A DNA stretch of 35,232 bases from an uncultured Pseudanabaenaceae cyanobacterium (GCA_937949725.1 CALECT010000187.1:1-35232); one strand, 5' to 3'. Numbered from the stretch's first letter, positions 9,043 to 18,558 are shown. Numbers and translations are program-made. The notes: generated from the sequence alone by a model not told the origin.

Positions 9043-9759
9043 TTACGCTCCCAGTAAATCATCTAAAAACCACTCATATCCTGCTTGGAATTGAGCCTTG
9101 CCACCGCTCTCCACGATCGCCCCATGGCCCATCACCACCCGGTCAAACTTCCAGCTCAGCACCTGCCGCACTGAAGCCGCAACCGCCGCCTTATCCCTCG
9201 TTCCAAACTTCTCCGCAAAGGACGGCTTTAAACTGCCGTAGCTGCCCAGCACCCGCGCAACCAAACGAGTGCTAAAGGGATCAGCAGGGCCAAAGTTATA
9301 AGCGGTGTCGGTGATGATCAGGCTGCGGCTAGGATGGTGGCAAAAGACCACCTCACCCAATTGTTTGATGCCGCTGGGGAAGAGAGCCGCAAAACCTCGG
9401 AAAGGGAGATAGTCTAAAATGCCTTCGAAGCTACCCGGTTGGTCTAGCAACTCAAAAAACTGCACCTCAGGGCATTTCTCCAACAGCCCCGGTACGCCCC
9501 AAACCTTGGCTTCGGGGAAGGCTTGGGTTGCAGCTTCTAAGGAGAGATGGTGGAACAGGTTCGGGGCAATGATGTGGGCAACTTGCCCCAGTTGCGCGAT
9601 CGCTCGCTTCAACTCATTGCTGAGTTTGCTCGGAGAAATCAGTACCAGAGCACCGCTCGGCAAGCGCAGGATGGTCATGCGACTCCCCACCTCAACCCCC
9701 AGGAAGCGCAGGGGCTGGGTGACAGTCCAAAGATTGGGCGCGGCTTGAATCAACTGCAT
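9043..9759 (-). CDS. DUF4336 family protein (metallo-beta-lactamase-like fold)
   Basis: A 238-residue protein matching the DUF4336 pattern known from cyanobacteria and plants. It opens with LWTVTQPLRFLGVEVGSRMTILRLPSGALVLISP and has AHIIAPNLFHHL, then SLIITDTAYNF and a C-terminal RVVMGHGAIVE. The layout (HH motif, Asp in the TDTA segment, late GHG motif) recalls metallo-beta-lactamase hydrolases with altered metal ligands. The substrate is unknown. It is a single gene next to the ABC relic, in opposite orientation to the hybrid kinase downstream. The start ATG at 9759 is well placed. Confidence 0.82.
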   Translation of the reverse strand: MQLIQAAPNLWTVTQPLRFLGVEVGSRMTILRLPSGALVLISPSKLSNELKRAIAQLGQVAHIIAPNLFHHLSLEAATQAFPEAKVWGVPGLLEKCPEVQFFELLDQPGSFEGILDYLPFRGFAALFPSGIKQLGEVVFCHHPSRSLIITDTAYNFGPADPFSTRLVARVLGSYGSLKPSFAEKFGTRDKAAVAASVRQVLSWKFDRVVMGHGAIVESGGKAQFQAGYEWFLDDLLGA

Positions 9760-10106
9760 CGCTTTATTCTGACAGCTCTCAGTAGCTAATGGATGTCCAA
9801 GCCCATGAAGCTAGCTTTTAGAAGGTCGGGGTGGCCCATTGGAAACTTAGATTGACCCGTTGGGAACATCAAGCGTCGCTAGCATTGGGGATTTTGTGCG
9901 TGAGGGGGGCGCTACATCCAGTAATACCACTAGCCCAAGAACTAGGGCTGTCACGGTTATGGATACAAAATATAGCTTCTATCTTGAAGAATGAGGCTGT
10001 GCTGGAGATAAGCAAGCTTCTTCTAGTCGAGGGTCACGATTTTGCTCACTCTTGCTCCATTACTATGCTGCGAATTGCTCAAGTGGCTGAGTATGGTCTC
10101 TAGACT
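9760..10106. other. 347-nt intergenic region between DUF4336 gene and hybrid kinase
   Basis: These genes diverge, so promoters for both should lie here. A frame of 90 codons starts at a GTG at 9831 and ends at 10103, 3 nt before the kinase ATG. Its sequence has no domain character and no ribosome-binding site, so I do not call it. Nothing else stands out. Confidence 0.4.
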
Positions 10107-12575
10107 ATGAACTCTCGTTCCATTGAAGCTGCTTCAGCAGCTATCAACCCATTACTTAAAGCGAATCGACTTCGCCGTGTCCTTCCCACTCGGCGCATCC
10201 TTCTGGGTGGGGTGACCGTCGTTGCTAGCCTCGTAGCCTATATGAGCTATCAGGTTACGCGTGAGCTGTTCTTAGAAAATCTGCAAACGAATGTTCTCCA
10301 CGAAGTTCAAGCAGGCGGAGATCAGCTAGACCATTGGTTGATTGCACGGAAAACAGAAGTCCAGACTTTAGCAAATACACCGACGTTGCGCTCGATGGAC
10401 TGGCTCCAGGTTGAACCCTTTTTGAAGCCTGAGCTCTCGCGACTATCTGACTTCTACTTTTTCTCGATGATCCGTCCTGAGGGGAGCTACTACAGTACAG
10501 TCGTCGGTGAGGCGAAAGGTAAAAATCTGCGGGACCGGAAGCATGTTCAGCGATCCCTGGCTGGCCACACTTACGTCTCAGATCCCGTGCTGTCGAGAAC
10601 GCTGGGCGGGCAAACGATTGTTGCTGTAACGACGCCCATCTATGAGGATGCTACCTCCCTAGAACAACTGCCGGTGGGCGTACTGGCTGGGTTGATCGAT
10701 ATCGATCACTTGGTAGAAGTGGTCGAAAATTTGAGCTATGGCGAAGGGAGTTATGCCTTTGCGCTCAATTCTGAGGGCTTGGCCATTTCCCACCCTGATA
10801 CAACGCTGATGAGCACAATTAATGATGAAGATCCAGAACGCCTGACCCATGACTCCCAGGGAGAGCTGGCTGCGATCGCCCGAAAAATGGTCAATCGCGA
10901 CAGGGATATTCAGCTCATCCAATACCAAGGGAAATCAGTTTACGTGGCTTTTTTGCCCTTGGTAGAGGCCGAATGGTCCATCGCCCTGGTGATTCCTCGT
11001 CAAAATATTGACTCTCAACTCTGGCTACTGGATTTGCTGGCAGTGCTAGTGGGCAGTATTGCCCTAGCCACCTTGGGGCTACTCTTGCGGGTACAACAAA
11101 TTGAACAGCGTAACTTGCGGGAATCGAAGGCCCTGGCAGATTCGGCAAATCAAGCTAAGAGTCAGTTTCTTTCAAACATGAGCCATGAGTTGCGTACACC
11201 ACTTAATGCAATTCTGGGGTTTGGACAATTAATGCAAGACGATCGCTCCATTGCCGAGGGCCATCGCAATAGTCTTAAGGTGATTCATCGCAGTGGAGAG
11301 CATCTGTTGCTCTTGATTAATGATGTGTTGGCGATGTCCAAAATTGAGGCAGGCCATGTCAGCCTGAACACAAATGTGTTTTCGCTATGCAACTTTTTAG
11401 ATGATCTGCGGGATATGCTGCGGCTCAAGGCAGAAGAGAAAGGTTTGGACCTGGTTTTTGAGCGTAGTCCAGGGCTCCCCACCCAAATTCAGGCGGATGA
11501 GGGGAAGTTGCGGCAAATCCTGCTGAACTTGCTCAATAATGCAATCAAGTTTACGGAACAGGGGAGCGTTAAGTTGCTGGTCGAACCCGTTAATGAGCAG
11601 TCGGAGCATCAGGCGAAGGACAGCTTACTGCTGAGGTTCTCGGTGATTGATTCTGGGGCAGGAATTGCCCAGGAAGAATTGAAGGAGCTGTTTGTGGCCT
11701 TTGCCCAAACGGAGACGGGACGGCGATCGCAAATGGGGACTGGCTTGGGGCTACCCATCAGCCGAACCTTTGCTCAAATGATGGATGGCGATATCCAGGT
11801 TTGCAGCGAGGTGGGCCAGGGCAGTGAATTCCACTGCGAGATTCGAGTTCAACGCCTGGATGGCTTCCAAGTCGAATGTCAGAAATTTAATCATGTTCTG
11901 GGGCTTGCACCGGGGCAGCCCCGCTACCGCATGCTAGTCGCTGAAGACAATCTTTATAGCCGACAGTTGCTGGTGCAGCTATTGGAGTCTAAGGGGTTTG
12001 AAGTAGAGGCTGTGGCCACAGGCGAAAAGGCCCTAGCTCGTTGGAAAACATGGCAGCCCCAAATGCTCTGGATGGATTTGCGAATGCCGGGGATGGGAGG
12101 CCTGGAAACAGCCGCTGCGATTAAGATTGAAGCTACGAGTTCCGATGAATACATTGCCCCCATTATGGTGGCTGTGACGGCAAATGCTTTTGATTCAGAT
12201 CGGACCCGTGCCTTCGAGGCAGGCTACGACGATTTTGTGGCGAAACCCTATGCCCACTGTATGATTTTCGAAAAGATTGCCACCCATCTGGATGTGGAAT
12301 TCTCCTACGAGGAAGGCCAAAGCCTAGATGCTGACAGTTCCCACTGTGAACCATTTACGATCTCTGCTGCGGACCTAGAGATAATGCCTCTAGCCTGGCA
12401 GGATGCTTTAAGGCAGGCTTCACTGCATTTGAACGGTGAGCTGATTGAGCATTTGGTAGAGGAGATTCCAGCTCACCATGCTGAACTGAAGGCAGCGTTG
12501 GATAACGTTGTGCGGGATTTTCGCTACGACATCTTGTTGGATTTGCTGGGGGAGGAATGCTCTGAAGCTGCTTGA
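10107..12575 (+). CDS. Hybrid histidine kinase with extracytoplasmic Cache sensor
   Basis: An 822-residue hybrid kinase. TM1 is at about 31-48. A dCache sensor fills about 55-300 (FYFFSMIRPEGSYYSTVVGE and VYVAFLPLVEAEWSIALVIP are typical). TM2 is at about 305-328, with no HAMP. HisKA has His360 in SNMSHELRTPLNAILGF, and the ATPase has NLLNNA (473-478) and GTGLGLP (544-550). A receiver follows (about 609-727) with Asp657 in LWMDLRMPG and Lys713. The C-terminal 70 residues are helical (LPLAWQDALRQAS-like region), as in many cyanobacterial hybrid kinases. Cache domains usually bind small molecules outside the cell. Its partner is not in the window. A terminator hairpin follows at 12611. Confidence 0.92.
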   Translation: MNSRSIEAASAAINPLLKANRLRRVLPTRRILLGGVTVVASLVAYMSYQVTRELFLENLQTNVLHEVQAGGDQLDHWLIARKTEVQTLANTPTLRSMDWLQVEPFLKPELSRLSDFYFFSMIRPEGSYYSTVVGEAKGKNLRDRKHVQRSLAGHTYVSDPVLSRTLGGQTIVAVTTPIYEDATSLEQLPVGVLAGLIDIDHLVEVVENLSYGEGSYAFALNSEGLAISHPDTTLMSTINDEDPERLTHDSQGELAAIARKMVNRDRDIQLIQYQGKSVYVAFLPLVEAEWSIALVIPRQNIDSQLWLLDLLAVLVGSIALATLGLLLRVQQIEQRNLRESKALADSANQAKSQFLSNMSHELRTPLNAILGFGQLMQDDRSIAEGHRNSLKVIHRSGEHLLLLINDVLAMSKIEAGHVSLNTNVFSLCNFLDDLRDMLRLKAEEKGLDLVFERSPGLPTQIQADEGKLRQILLNLLNNAIKFTEQGSVKLLVEPVNEQSEHQAKDSLLLRFSVIDSGAGIAQEELKELFVAFAQTETGRRSQMGTGLGLPISRTFAQMMDGDIQVCSEVGQGSEFHCEIRVQRLDGFQVECQKFNHVLGLAPGQPRYRMLVAEDNLYSRQLLVQLLESKGFEVEAVATGEKALARWKTWQPQMLWMDLRMPGMGGLETAAAIKIEATSSDEYIAPIMVAVTANAFDSDRTRAFEAGYDDFVAKPYAHCMIFEKIATHLDVEFSYEEGQSLDADSSHCEPFTISAADLEIMPLAWQDALRQASLHLNGELIEHLVEEIPAHHAELKAALDNVVRDFRYDILLDLLGEECSEAA

Positions 12576-12610
12576 GAGCTGGGATACCCATAGATGATGA
12601 GGGGAGAAGA

Positions 12611-12636
12611 AAGCCCGGTAGTTTCCTGCCGGGCTT
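12611..12636 (+). terminator. Hairpin after the hybrid kinase
   Basis: AAGCCCGG (12611-12618) pairs with CCGGGCTT (12629-12636) 35 nt past the kinase stop. It is GC-rich and well placed for termination, but no T-run follows the arm. Confidence 0.55.
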
Positions 12637-12682
12637 AACCTCATGAAATCCGTCTGGCAGGGCGGAAGTGACCCACCCTTGC

Positions 12683-12716
12683 TGCGACCTGATTCAGCAA
12701 CCTGAATCAGGTCGCA
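12683..12716 (-). terminator. 15-bp perfect hairpin after the porin gene
   Basis: TGCGACCTGATTCAG (12683-12697) and its exact complement (12702-12716) are separated by a 4-nt loop, about 60 nt past the porin stop. An extra copy of CCTGAATCAG follows at 12721-12730, so the arm sequence is partly repeated. Together with the hairpin at 12611 it separates two convergent genes. Confidence 0.55.
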
Positions 12717-12773
12717 GCAACCTGAATCAGTGACCTGACTCAACTTAATTGCAGCTTAGAAGCACGAGGTGAC

Positions 12774-14267
12774 TTAGAAGCGCAGGGTGGTCTTGACGCT
12801 ACCGGCCCAGACGTTGTCGTTGCCGCTGTCACCGTTAGGGTTGGTGATGTAGACAAGCTGGGGCTGGATAGCAAGACCATCGTTGACCTTGAGGCTGTAG
12901 AAAGCCTGGGCTGCTAGCGGTGCATCCTCAGAAGCAATGTCGCCGCCAGTGATGTAAGGCACAGCGCCGATGCCGATGCCACCATAGTTACCTTCACCCA
13001 AGAGGTCCTTGACACCGACCTGGGCTGCCCAGTTGACTGCCGTTGCATTGTCATCACTGTCGCCATCACTGAGGAAGGAGACACCACCGTGGGCAGAGAG
13101 GTCTAAGCGGCCCACTTGGCGAGAGGCGGAGAGGCCAACGTGGTTGCCGTTGGTGTCGTCATTACCGAAGGGATCTGCTGCTAGGGCTGTGCCAGCGGCG
13201 AGACCTTGGTCATGGGTTCTTGCGTAGGCCACAGAGAGAGCAGTTTTGTCGCCGGGAGTATAGGTGACTTTAGCGGAAGCGGTGTTGCTGCCGTCGAACA
13301 GGCCACGGTCAGTCGTGGCGGCAGAGATGGAGGGCAGGGTATAGGCTGCTGCCACTTCCAGGTTCTCAGTTAGACCCACTTTGTAGCCAATGCCTGCACC
13401 TTCGGAGGATTCAGCGATCGCGGGGTTTGCTTGGAACTGCTCGATGAAAGCATACTCATGGAGAGGCGCATCGGCGGTGCCTGCCACTTCCTCCAAGTCA
13501 ACGCCATGGGTACCCACGGTTAGCTGACCGCGACCCAGCTTGCGTTGATAGTACAACTCATCGACTTCAACGATATTGTCGCTGTTGTCGTCGTAATCTG
13601 TCGCTAGGCCGTTGAAGTTGCCGTTATTCTCAAAGCGACCGGCATACTCTTCGAAGTTAGAAGCTTCGATGCGAGCGTGGAGTAAGTCGTTATCCGTGAA
13701 GTTGGTGTCAATGTTGATGCCCAGGCGAGCGGCGGCGGTGATAGTGTCTTCAGCTTCGGTGCCGTTACCGTTAGATTCGCCAGAGAAGACGCCACCGACG
13801 TCAGTGACGAGGTCGCCGCTGAGCTTAACTTTAGAACCGTTGCTTTCGAGTTCTGAGGTCCGTTCTTCTAGATTGTCGACTCGAGAGCGGAGTGTTGCTA
13901 GCTCTGCTTGAAATTCTTGCTGTAAGCGCTGAATGATAACTAAATCATTAGCAGTTACTTGAACAGTCTCAGCTTGAATTTGAGCGGTAATATTATCGAT
14001 ACAGCTGTTGAGTGCAGCGGCAAATTCATTGCGAGTCATGCTGCGGTTTCCACGGAAAGTTCCGTCGGGATAACCGGTCAAGCAACCGTAGCGTTCCACC
14101 ATGTTCTTGACGGCGGTGTAGGACCAGTCGCTGGGGCTGACGTCGCGCAGGCTGTTTACAGACTGGGCACTCTGGGCCATGACGGGGGAAGCGATAGCAG
14201 CGATGCCAACGTTGGTTCCGAGGGCGATCATTGCAGCGATTGCGATTTTAGCAGTTACGTTTTTCAT
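12774..14267 (-). CDS. SLH-domain OprB-type outer-membrane porin
   Basis: A 497-residue porin of the cyanobacterial SLH/OprB class (iron uptake porin family). A signal peptide (residues 1-31, ending VMAQS) is followed by an SLH domain with VSPSDWSYTAVKNMVERYGCL and the MTRNEFAAALNSC segment, which anchors the protein to the cell wall. A coiled coil (about 105-140, LQQEFQAELATLRSRVDNLE) leads into a beta-barrel rich in Gly, Asp and Asn, ending in aromatic Phe (TLRF), as outer-membrane proteins require. The family passes inorganic ions across the outer membrane. A TATAGT -10 box sits about 55 nt upstream. The gene is monocistronic, between hairpins. Confidence 0.93.
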   Translation of the reverse strand: MKNVTAKIAIAAMIALGTNVGIAAIASPVMAQSAQSVNSLRDVSPSDWSYTAVKNMVERYGCLTGYPDGTFRGNRSMTRNEFAAALNSCIDNITAQIQAETVQVTANDLVIIQRLQQEFQAELATLRSRVDNLEERTSELESNGSKVKLSGDLVTDVGGVFSGESNGNGTEAEDTITAAARLGINIDTNFTDNDLLHARIEASNFEEYAGRFENNGNFNGLATDYDDNSDNIVEVDELYYQRKLGRGQLTVGTHGVDLEEVAGTADAPLHEYAFIEQFQANPAIAESSEGAGIGYKVGLTENLEVAAAYTLPSISAATTDRGLFDGSNTASAKVTYTPGDKTALSVAYARTHDQGLAAGTALAADPFGNDDTNGNHVGLSASRQVGRLDLSAHGGVSFLSDGDSDDNATAVNWAAQVGVKDLLGEGNYGGIGIGAVPYITGGDIASEDAPLAAQAFYSLKVNDGLAIQPQLVYITNPNGDSGNDNVWAGSVKTTLRF

Positions 14268-14575
14268 GGGTTTTGTTTGTTTAGTGTGCGGTCGTTTGGA
14301 GTTGTGCTTGCTCCGTTGAACCCACTATAAGAAACCCAATTGGAAAACCTAAGGCTTTCTGTGCCACCTAATTCACTTGTCTGATCCGGGGAACTTTCGC
14401 TGTAGTCCTTTCGGTCTCGGCGATCGCTTCCTATGGATCTAAAGGACTATGCCTCCATTTTTGATGCCTATATATAAGTCAAAAAAAGTGCCTAAATCGC
14501 CGAACGATAGTCTGAGGTTGAATTCTCTAATTGCAGGGAACAAATGAAAAATAAATGGGTCTGATGGCTACTCTT
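14268..14575. other. 308-nt region holding the porin promoter
   Basis: Apart from the porin promoter at 14324 and one HIP1 site near 14420, I see no gene or strong hairpin. The murein endopeptidase-like gene ends at 14576, so its terminator should also be here but is not obvious. Confidence 0.4.
14324..14329 (-). promoter_or_regulatory. Candidate -10 box of the porin gene
   Basis: Read on the minus strand the hexamer is TATAGT, with a weak TTAGGT 17 nt upstream. It gives a leader of about 50 nt before the porin ATG at 14267. Assigned by eye from consensus only. Confidence 0.4.
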
Positions 14576-15298
14576 TCAGGGGGCTAGCTCGCGAAAGTCA
14601 ATGTGGTAGTGGTCATCATGGCGAACCCAAGAGGGATTGCGAGAGAAGCGAAGCTGGGACAAGAGGCTAGACCCCCCATGAGCCGCCAGATCATCCTGTA
14701 AGTCCGGTGCGAAGATGATGACTTCCATCGCCAGTCCATGGGCTGCGGCTGCTTGATCGAGGGCGGTCAGGTGATCAACCATGGCCCCAAAATCGATCGC
14801 TAACTCGTTAGATTGGCCTTGTCCCTGGTCATCAAAGCTGACGTTATAACCAAACTTGAGCCATGGGGCCGTGGGTAACAGGCTGGGCTTGCCATCGCGC
14901 AAGACGGGCACCATGAAATCAACGGATAGACCATTGCGATGAGTGTGGTGTGGTCTGAATCGCCCGCCTTGGGGCCAGCCCGTTTCACCATAGATATAAG
15001 TTGTCTCGGGGCGTTGCTGATGGGTGGTGGCATAGGCCTCTAGGATTGCATCGCGAACGCGGTGGTTGACGGCAGTACGGCCAATGAGGGAGCCGAAGCG
15101 GGAGTAGGTGCGAAAGCCGGGTCCGCTGGAGGGTAGGCGCTTGCCGTTGATCAGGCTGCCGTCCTGGGGGGTACCGATGCTTTGGCTGGGAGCGTCGGTT
15201 TCGAGCAGGCGTAGGGCATCGTTGCCGAAGTGATGAGTAACGCCGAGCCCTAGAAAAATCAGGAGGAGTTTGAAGATGCGTGGGGGAATGGGAGTCAT
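14576..15298 (-). CDS. LAS-family murein endopeptidase-like protein (MepA/M74)
   Basis: A 240-residue protein resembling penicillin-insensitive murein endopeptidase MepA. It has a hydrophobic N-terminal anchor (IFKLLLIFLGLGV). The zinc motif shows a first His cluster in RPHHTHRNGLSVDF with Asp127 and the last ligands in HDDHYHIDF (His232). SLINGKRLPSSGPGFRTY is the family's N-terminal signature. Such enzymes cleave peptide crosslinks in peptidoglycan in the periplasm. I start at the ATG at 15298. The frame stays open to 15352, but that extension is basic and precedes the membrane segment. It is a lone gene between the porin and a divergent unknown. Confidence 0.85.
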   Translation of the reverse strand: MTPIPPRIFKLLLIFLGLGVTHHFGNDALRLLETDAPSQSIGTPQDGSLINGKRLPSSGPGFRTYSRFGSLIGRTAVNHRVRDAILEAYATTHQQRPETTYIYGETGWPQGGRFRPHHTHRNGLSVDFMVPVLRDGKPSLLPTAPWLKFGYNVSFDDQGQGQSNELAIDFGAMVDHLTALDQAAAAHGLAMEVIIFAPDLQDDLAAHGGSSLLSQLRFSRNPSWVRHDDHYHIDFRELAP

Positions 15299-15568
15299 AG
15301 CGAATAGGACTGAACCAGGCTGGCGCTTGGATGGTTGCGATCGCAGCTTCACCCTAACCTTGGCAAAATCTCTGCGCCGTTACAAATGCCTAAAGCTCAA
15401 GAACTTGAAGGGCAACCTGATTTTCCCATCTGCCGTTGCAGGGCCTAGACGCTCTATGTCGCTAGTCCTGTTCACGCTCTGCTCGAAAGGCTTCGGCCCA
15501 AATTCTGGGAGTTGCCCTTAGTCCCTAGATTCATCCCTTCAGGCAGCAAAGCCAGCTAGGATATCTCC

Positions 15569-16066
15569 ATGGACAATATCCTCGATCCCGCCTGGCAAAT
15601 TGATGAAAAGCCTTTCCATGCCGAAAGCCTCATCCTAGAGGACTGGATTCCCCTGGGAATGCTGCGCCAATGCTTGATCGTCCTGACGGACTATTGCCAG
15701 AAGCGCTACGACTGCTGCAATCTATATACCTTCGAGGACTGGCATGAGAAAGATGGCCAGCTGACTCGGCGGCAACGCAGTTCCTACGATGACTTGAGAC
15801 AACATTTGACCAGCGATCGCACCTTAGCTGCCAGCAGCCCAGGCCCCGACCTTTATTGCGCCTACTACAGCGAAACCACAGATTTTTTACTGCGCTACTG
15901 CATCGCTCCCATCGCTTCTACAGAATCTATCACCTGGGGAGACTTTTCTTTTAGTGGGGATAGCGAGGATATTCGGGGTGCGATCACCCAGCTCAAGCCC
16001 ATTACCGGGCTGCCTCTAAATTTAATCGGCTCCTCTGCCTATTTCGACGCCATTTCAGGTCGCTAA
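15569..16066 (+). CDS. Hypothetical protein, 165 residues
   Basis: I do not recognise this protein. It is soluble, acidic and free of signal peptide or membrane segments, with several Cys (LRQCLIVLTDYCQKRYDCCNLY). The tail (DFSFSGDSEDIRGAITQLKP) looks globular. Codon use matches the surrounding genes and a HIP1 site lies inside it, so it is probably a native cyanobacterial gene. Its stop overlaps the stop of the convergent GT10 gene by 4 nt. Confidence 0.6.
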   Translation: MDNILDPAWQIDEKPFHAESLILEDWIPLGMLRQCLIVLTDYCQKRYDCCNLYTFEDWHEKDGQLTRRQRSSYDDLRQHLTSDRTLAASSPGPDLYCAYYSETTDFLLRYCIAPIASTESITWGDFSFSGDSEDIRGAITQLKPITGLPLNLIGSSAYFDAISGR

Positions 16067-17067
16067 GCCACTGCTATGGCTTGCAGTTTGGCCAAGGTCT
16101 TCTTCAGCAATGGCTCCGTTGGGTCGATGGAATGGTGATGCTCTAAAGCTCGGTTATGGGCTTCAACGCAACGGTTATAGCGCGCTAGGAATTCGCTGGG
16201 CAGCATTTCATCCAAGAACCAAAATAGTGCCTCCGGGCTACCTAGCTTGGCATAGTCAATAAAGCTATCGGTGGGAAAGTCATCGTAGATGCGGTTGCCT
16301 TCGCCGTAGTAGATTGGCAAGCAACCCCCTTGGATCGCTTGCCAAATCTTATCGCTGCAATAGTAGGGCCAGTTCGTGTTTTCGAAGCAGAGGTTGAAGT
16401 GGTAATCGCGCAGGATGCTGGCCTTGAGATTGCGCCAGTTTTTGTTGCCTTTGGAATTTCCCTGGATGGCGATGTTTTTGGGCCAGCCGCTGCCATGGAT
16501 GTCAATGCGGTCTTGGTGATGGGCCGCGATCGCAATTTCCGTCCGCAGGTTACACAAGTCTAGGTCGCGCCCACCATGGGGCAGCCGCCACCGACGCCCT
16601 GCCTGGTAGTTCATCAGGCTCACGATCCGCCGTCCTTGGGATCGTTCATCAAAGTCATGGAAACGCCGCAGTGGCATGAGCAACTGTGATGTTGGATCAG
16701 AAAAAGTTGGAAAGAAGAACGTGTTGTCTTCAAAGGGATTGCTGTAGAGGTTGAAGACGTGGATGGGGGGTAGCAAGGGATAGCGACGTTGAGCCTCAAA
16801 GCAGGTATCGAAGCGAGGTTTGAGGGTCCAAATCAAATAGCGCTTGCGATGCCCATACTTGAGCAAGCTCTGGAACAAGCCCTTGAACGTACCGCTAATG
16901 AGGATGTCAGCCTCCGCTTCATTGCAAAATTCAATGCCCTGTCGCTGGAGCATATCGCGAGCCGCAAGATCGTTGAAGGGCGCTCCAGCCATGAGGCTAA
17001 AGATTTCACTGGGGCGATTGAATGGCGTGTAGCGGAGCGCGGAGCCGACAGGGCAAACTTTGATCAT
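16063..17067 (-). CDS. Glycosyltransferase family 10 (fucosyltransferase-like)
   Basis: A 334-residue enzyme of the GT10 (alpha-1,3/1,4-fucosyltransferase) family. The hallmark C-terminal motif is complete at about 225-258: FNLCFENTNWPYYCSDKIWQ followed by AIQGGCLPIYYG, which binds the GDP-sugar. The N-terminal half (ILISGTFKGLFQSLLKYGHR, RYLIWTLKPRFDTCFEAQRR) is the more variable acceptor-binding lobe. No membrane anchor is present, as usual for bacterial members. The likely role is adding a deoxyhexose to a surface glycan. No glycan cluster surrounds it, so the acceptor is unknown. Confidence 0.85.
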   Translation of the reverse strand: MIKVCPVGSALRYTPFNRPSEIFSLMAGAPFNDLAARDMLQRQGIEFCNEAEADILISGTFKGLFQSLLKYGHRKRYLIWTLKPRFDTCFEAQRRYPLLPPIHVFNLYSNPFEDNTFFFPTFSDPTSQLLMPLRRFHDFDERSQGRRIVSLMNYQAGRRWRLPHGGRDLDLCNLRTEIAIAAHHQDRIDIHGSGWPKNIAIQGNSKGNKNWRNLKASILRDYHFNLCFENTNWPYYCSDKIWQAIQGGCLPIYYGEGNRIYDDFPTDSFIDYAKLGSPEALFWFLDEMLPSEFLARYNRCVEAHNRALEHHHSIDPTEPLLKKTLAKLQAIAVA

Positions 17068-17375
17068 TAGGACGCGGCAAGGTTGGGGCCGGTCGATGCG
17101 GCTTGCTGACTCTGGGATGACTGATGGCTAGTGCTGTTTTTAGAATGCCCAAGCGGTTGGGTTGGAGCGCAGGGTTGAAGACCTGACCGGGAAGGGCTGG
17201 CTCTCATAACCTGAGTTCGACAAATTTAAGGCTGGCTTGGCTCTGCCCCAGTGAGCTAAAGTTCACAGCTCAAAGCTCGAGTCCGTTAAAACGGGCTGAG
17301 CAGCCTACCAGCGAGGGGCACAGCCCACTAAAGTGGGCCTTAATTCTCCCAACCAAACCTAGAACGACAACCCGC
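17068..17375. other. 308-nt region with paired TAAA-loop hairpins
   Basis: Two small hairpins share a TAAA loop: CCGT-TAAA-ACGG at 17283-17294 and GCCCAC-TAAA-GTGGGC at 17323-17338. Paired hairpins of this kind resemble subterminal structures at the ends of IS200/IS605-type elements, and they also fit as a terminator for the ParB-like gene. No transposase remains nearby. The origin is inference. Confidence 0.35.
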
Positions 17376-18365
17376 CTACTCCTCCCATTCCCCCTCCTCG
17401 TCATCTCCCTCCTCCACAATCAAGTTCGGTGCCTTCGCCTCCAGAATCCTTCGCATCAAGCCAATCCCCTGCCCCGCTTGCAAAACCGCCACTCGCAAAA
17501 GCTCCGGCTCCGACAGATCCCCTTCCAGCGCTCCCGCGATCGTCCCTAATCCATCGTAAATCTGCTGCATCAATGCCTCATCATCGGCCAACGCCTGCTT
17601 CAGCTCATCCGCCTGAGACGCCTCCGTCACCTGCGCCAACTCCAACTTTTGCAACCGCTGCTGCTCCGTTAATTGATTCTGCAAGTCATCTCGCTCCTGC
17701 AACAACGCTTCGTACAAAGTTGCGTCAACAACGTGAGCATTTTCTTTCCCACGACCCGCCACAGCAGAACTAGGATCCGCAACAACAGGGGCAGGGCTAA
17801 TTTTTCCAATATTGGCCGTATCCCGAACCTTGCCATCCTTGCCCTTACGCTTTGTACTATCTACTATTTGATTCTCTTCAATCATCTCCCGGCGAATGCT
17901 GCCCACAAAGGGAGCAGAGACACCGCAGTGGCGAGCGATTTCGCGATCGCTCATCAAGGCCCACTCCTCATCCAGCAACAGATTCTGCACCCGATTGCGC
18001 TTATCCTTCCGCGTTAGCTGCTTGCCGTGGAACTTATTCGCCTCAGTATTGCTATAAAACAGCGCCTCTCGCTGGTCCCCAGGCCGCACCTCACAGAGCA
18101 ACTCCGTCAAATTGCACTGCCGCGCCGCCGTAATGCGATGGTGACCATCACCGGGGTAATAACAATCCCCATCAAAAAATAAGACGGGCAGGGGCCGTCG
18201 CGCAAAATCCCACAGCCCCGCCGCCATATCCTCCGCATAGCGCTTTACCGTCGTTGGGTCATTCCCACCCAGCCGCGACTGAGTGCCCTGGTCTAGCAGA
18301 ACCTCCGCAAGATTCACGGTTTGGGCTTCAGGTATAGCAGGAGATAGAGGCGGCACAGAGGTCAT
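17376..18365 (-). CDS. ParB-like nuclease-domain protein
   Basis: A 329-residue protein. Its N-terminal half is a ParB/Srx-like domain with PVLFFDGDCYYPGDGHHRITAARQ, where the GDGHHR motif matches the ParB nucleotide-binding box (G-x-x-R/H-R). A helix-turn-helix follows (DREIARHCGVSAPFVGSIRREM, about 132-155), then a long coiled coil (LYEALLQERDDLQNQLTEQQ) and an acidic tail. It has no ParA partner here, so chromosome or plasmid partition is unlikely. Lone ParB-like proteins of this shape occur on cyanobacterial and phage genomes as putative DNA-binding regulators. The ATG at 18365 starts right before the domain, and the open upstream frame to 18446 adds nothing recognisable. Confidence 0.75.
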   Translation of the reverse strand: MTSVPPLSPAIPEAQTVNLAEVLLDQGTQSRLGGNDPTTVKRYAEDMAAGLWDFARRPLPVLFFDGDCYYPGDGHHRITAARQCNLTELLCEVRPGDQREALFYSNTEANKFHGKQLTRKDKRNRVQNLLLDEEWALMSDREIARHCGVSAPFVGSIRREMIEENQIVDSTKRKGKDGKVRDTANIGKISPAPVVADPSSAVAGRGKENAHVVDATLYEALLQERDDLQNQLTEQQRLQKLELAQVTEASQADELKQALADDEALMQQIYDGLGTIAGALEGDLSEPELLRVAVLQAGQGIGLMRRILEAKAPNLIVEEGDDEEGEWEE

Positions 18366-18558
18366 GACAGGGAAACGGACAGAGACTCCCTCTATTATTC
18401 CGCGATCATTCGTTTTTCGAAGGCATAGACCCAAAACGTAAGCCAAAAGCGACGCTCAAGAGCAAAGGCCCAAAGACACAGCAAATTCTCAGATAGCTTT
18501 CAGAGGGGTTTCAGGCGCAACAGGAATAGTAGACCCATCGACCTCCTCCCAACCCGTC

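Noticed and set aside
9831..10103. 90-codon GTG frame before the hybrid kinase
   Set aside because: No ribosome-binding site, no domain-like composition, and it ends at the kinase start by chance.
15270..15521. Plus-strand 83-codon frame opposite the endopeptidase start
   Set aside because: Antisense to a recognised gene, with irregular composition.
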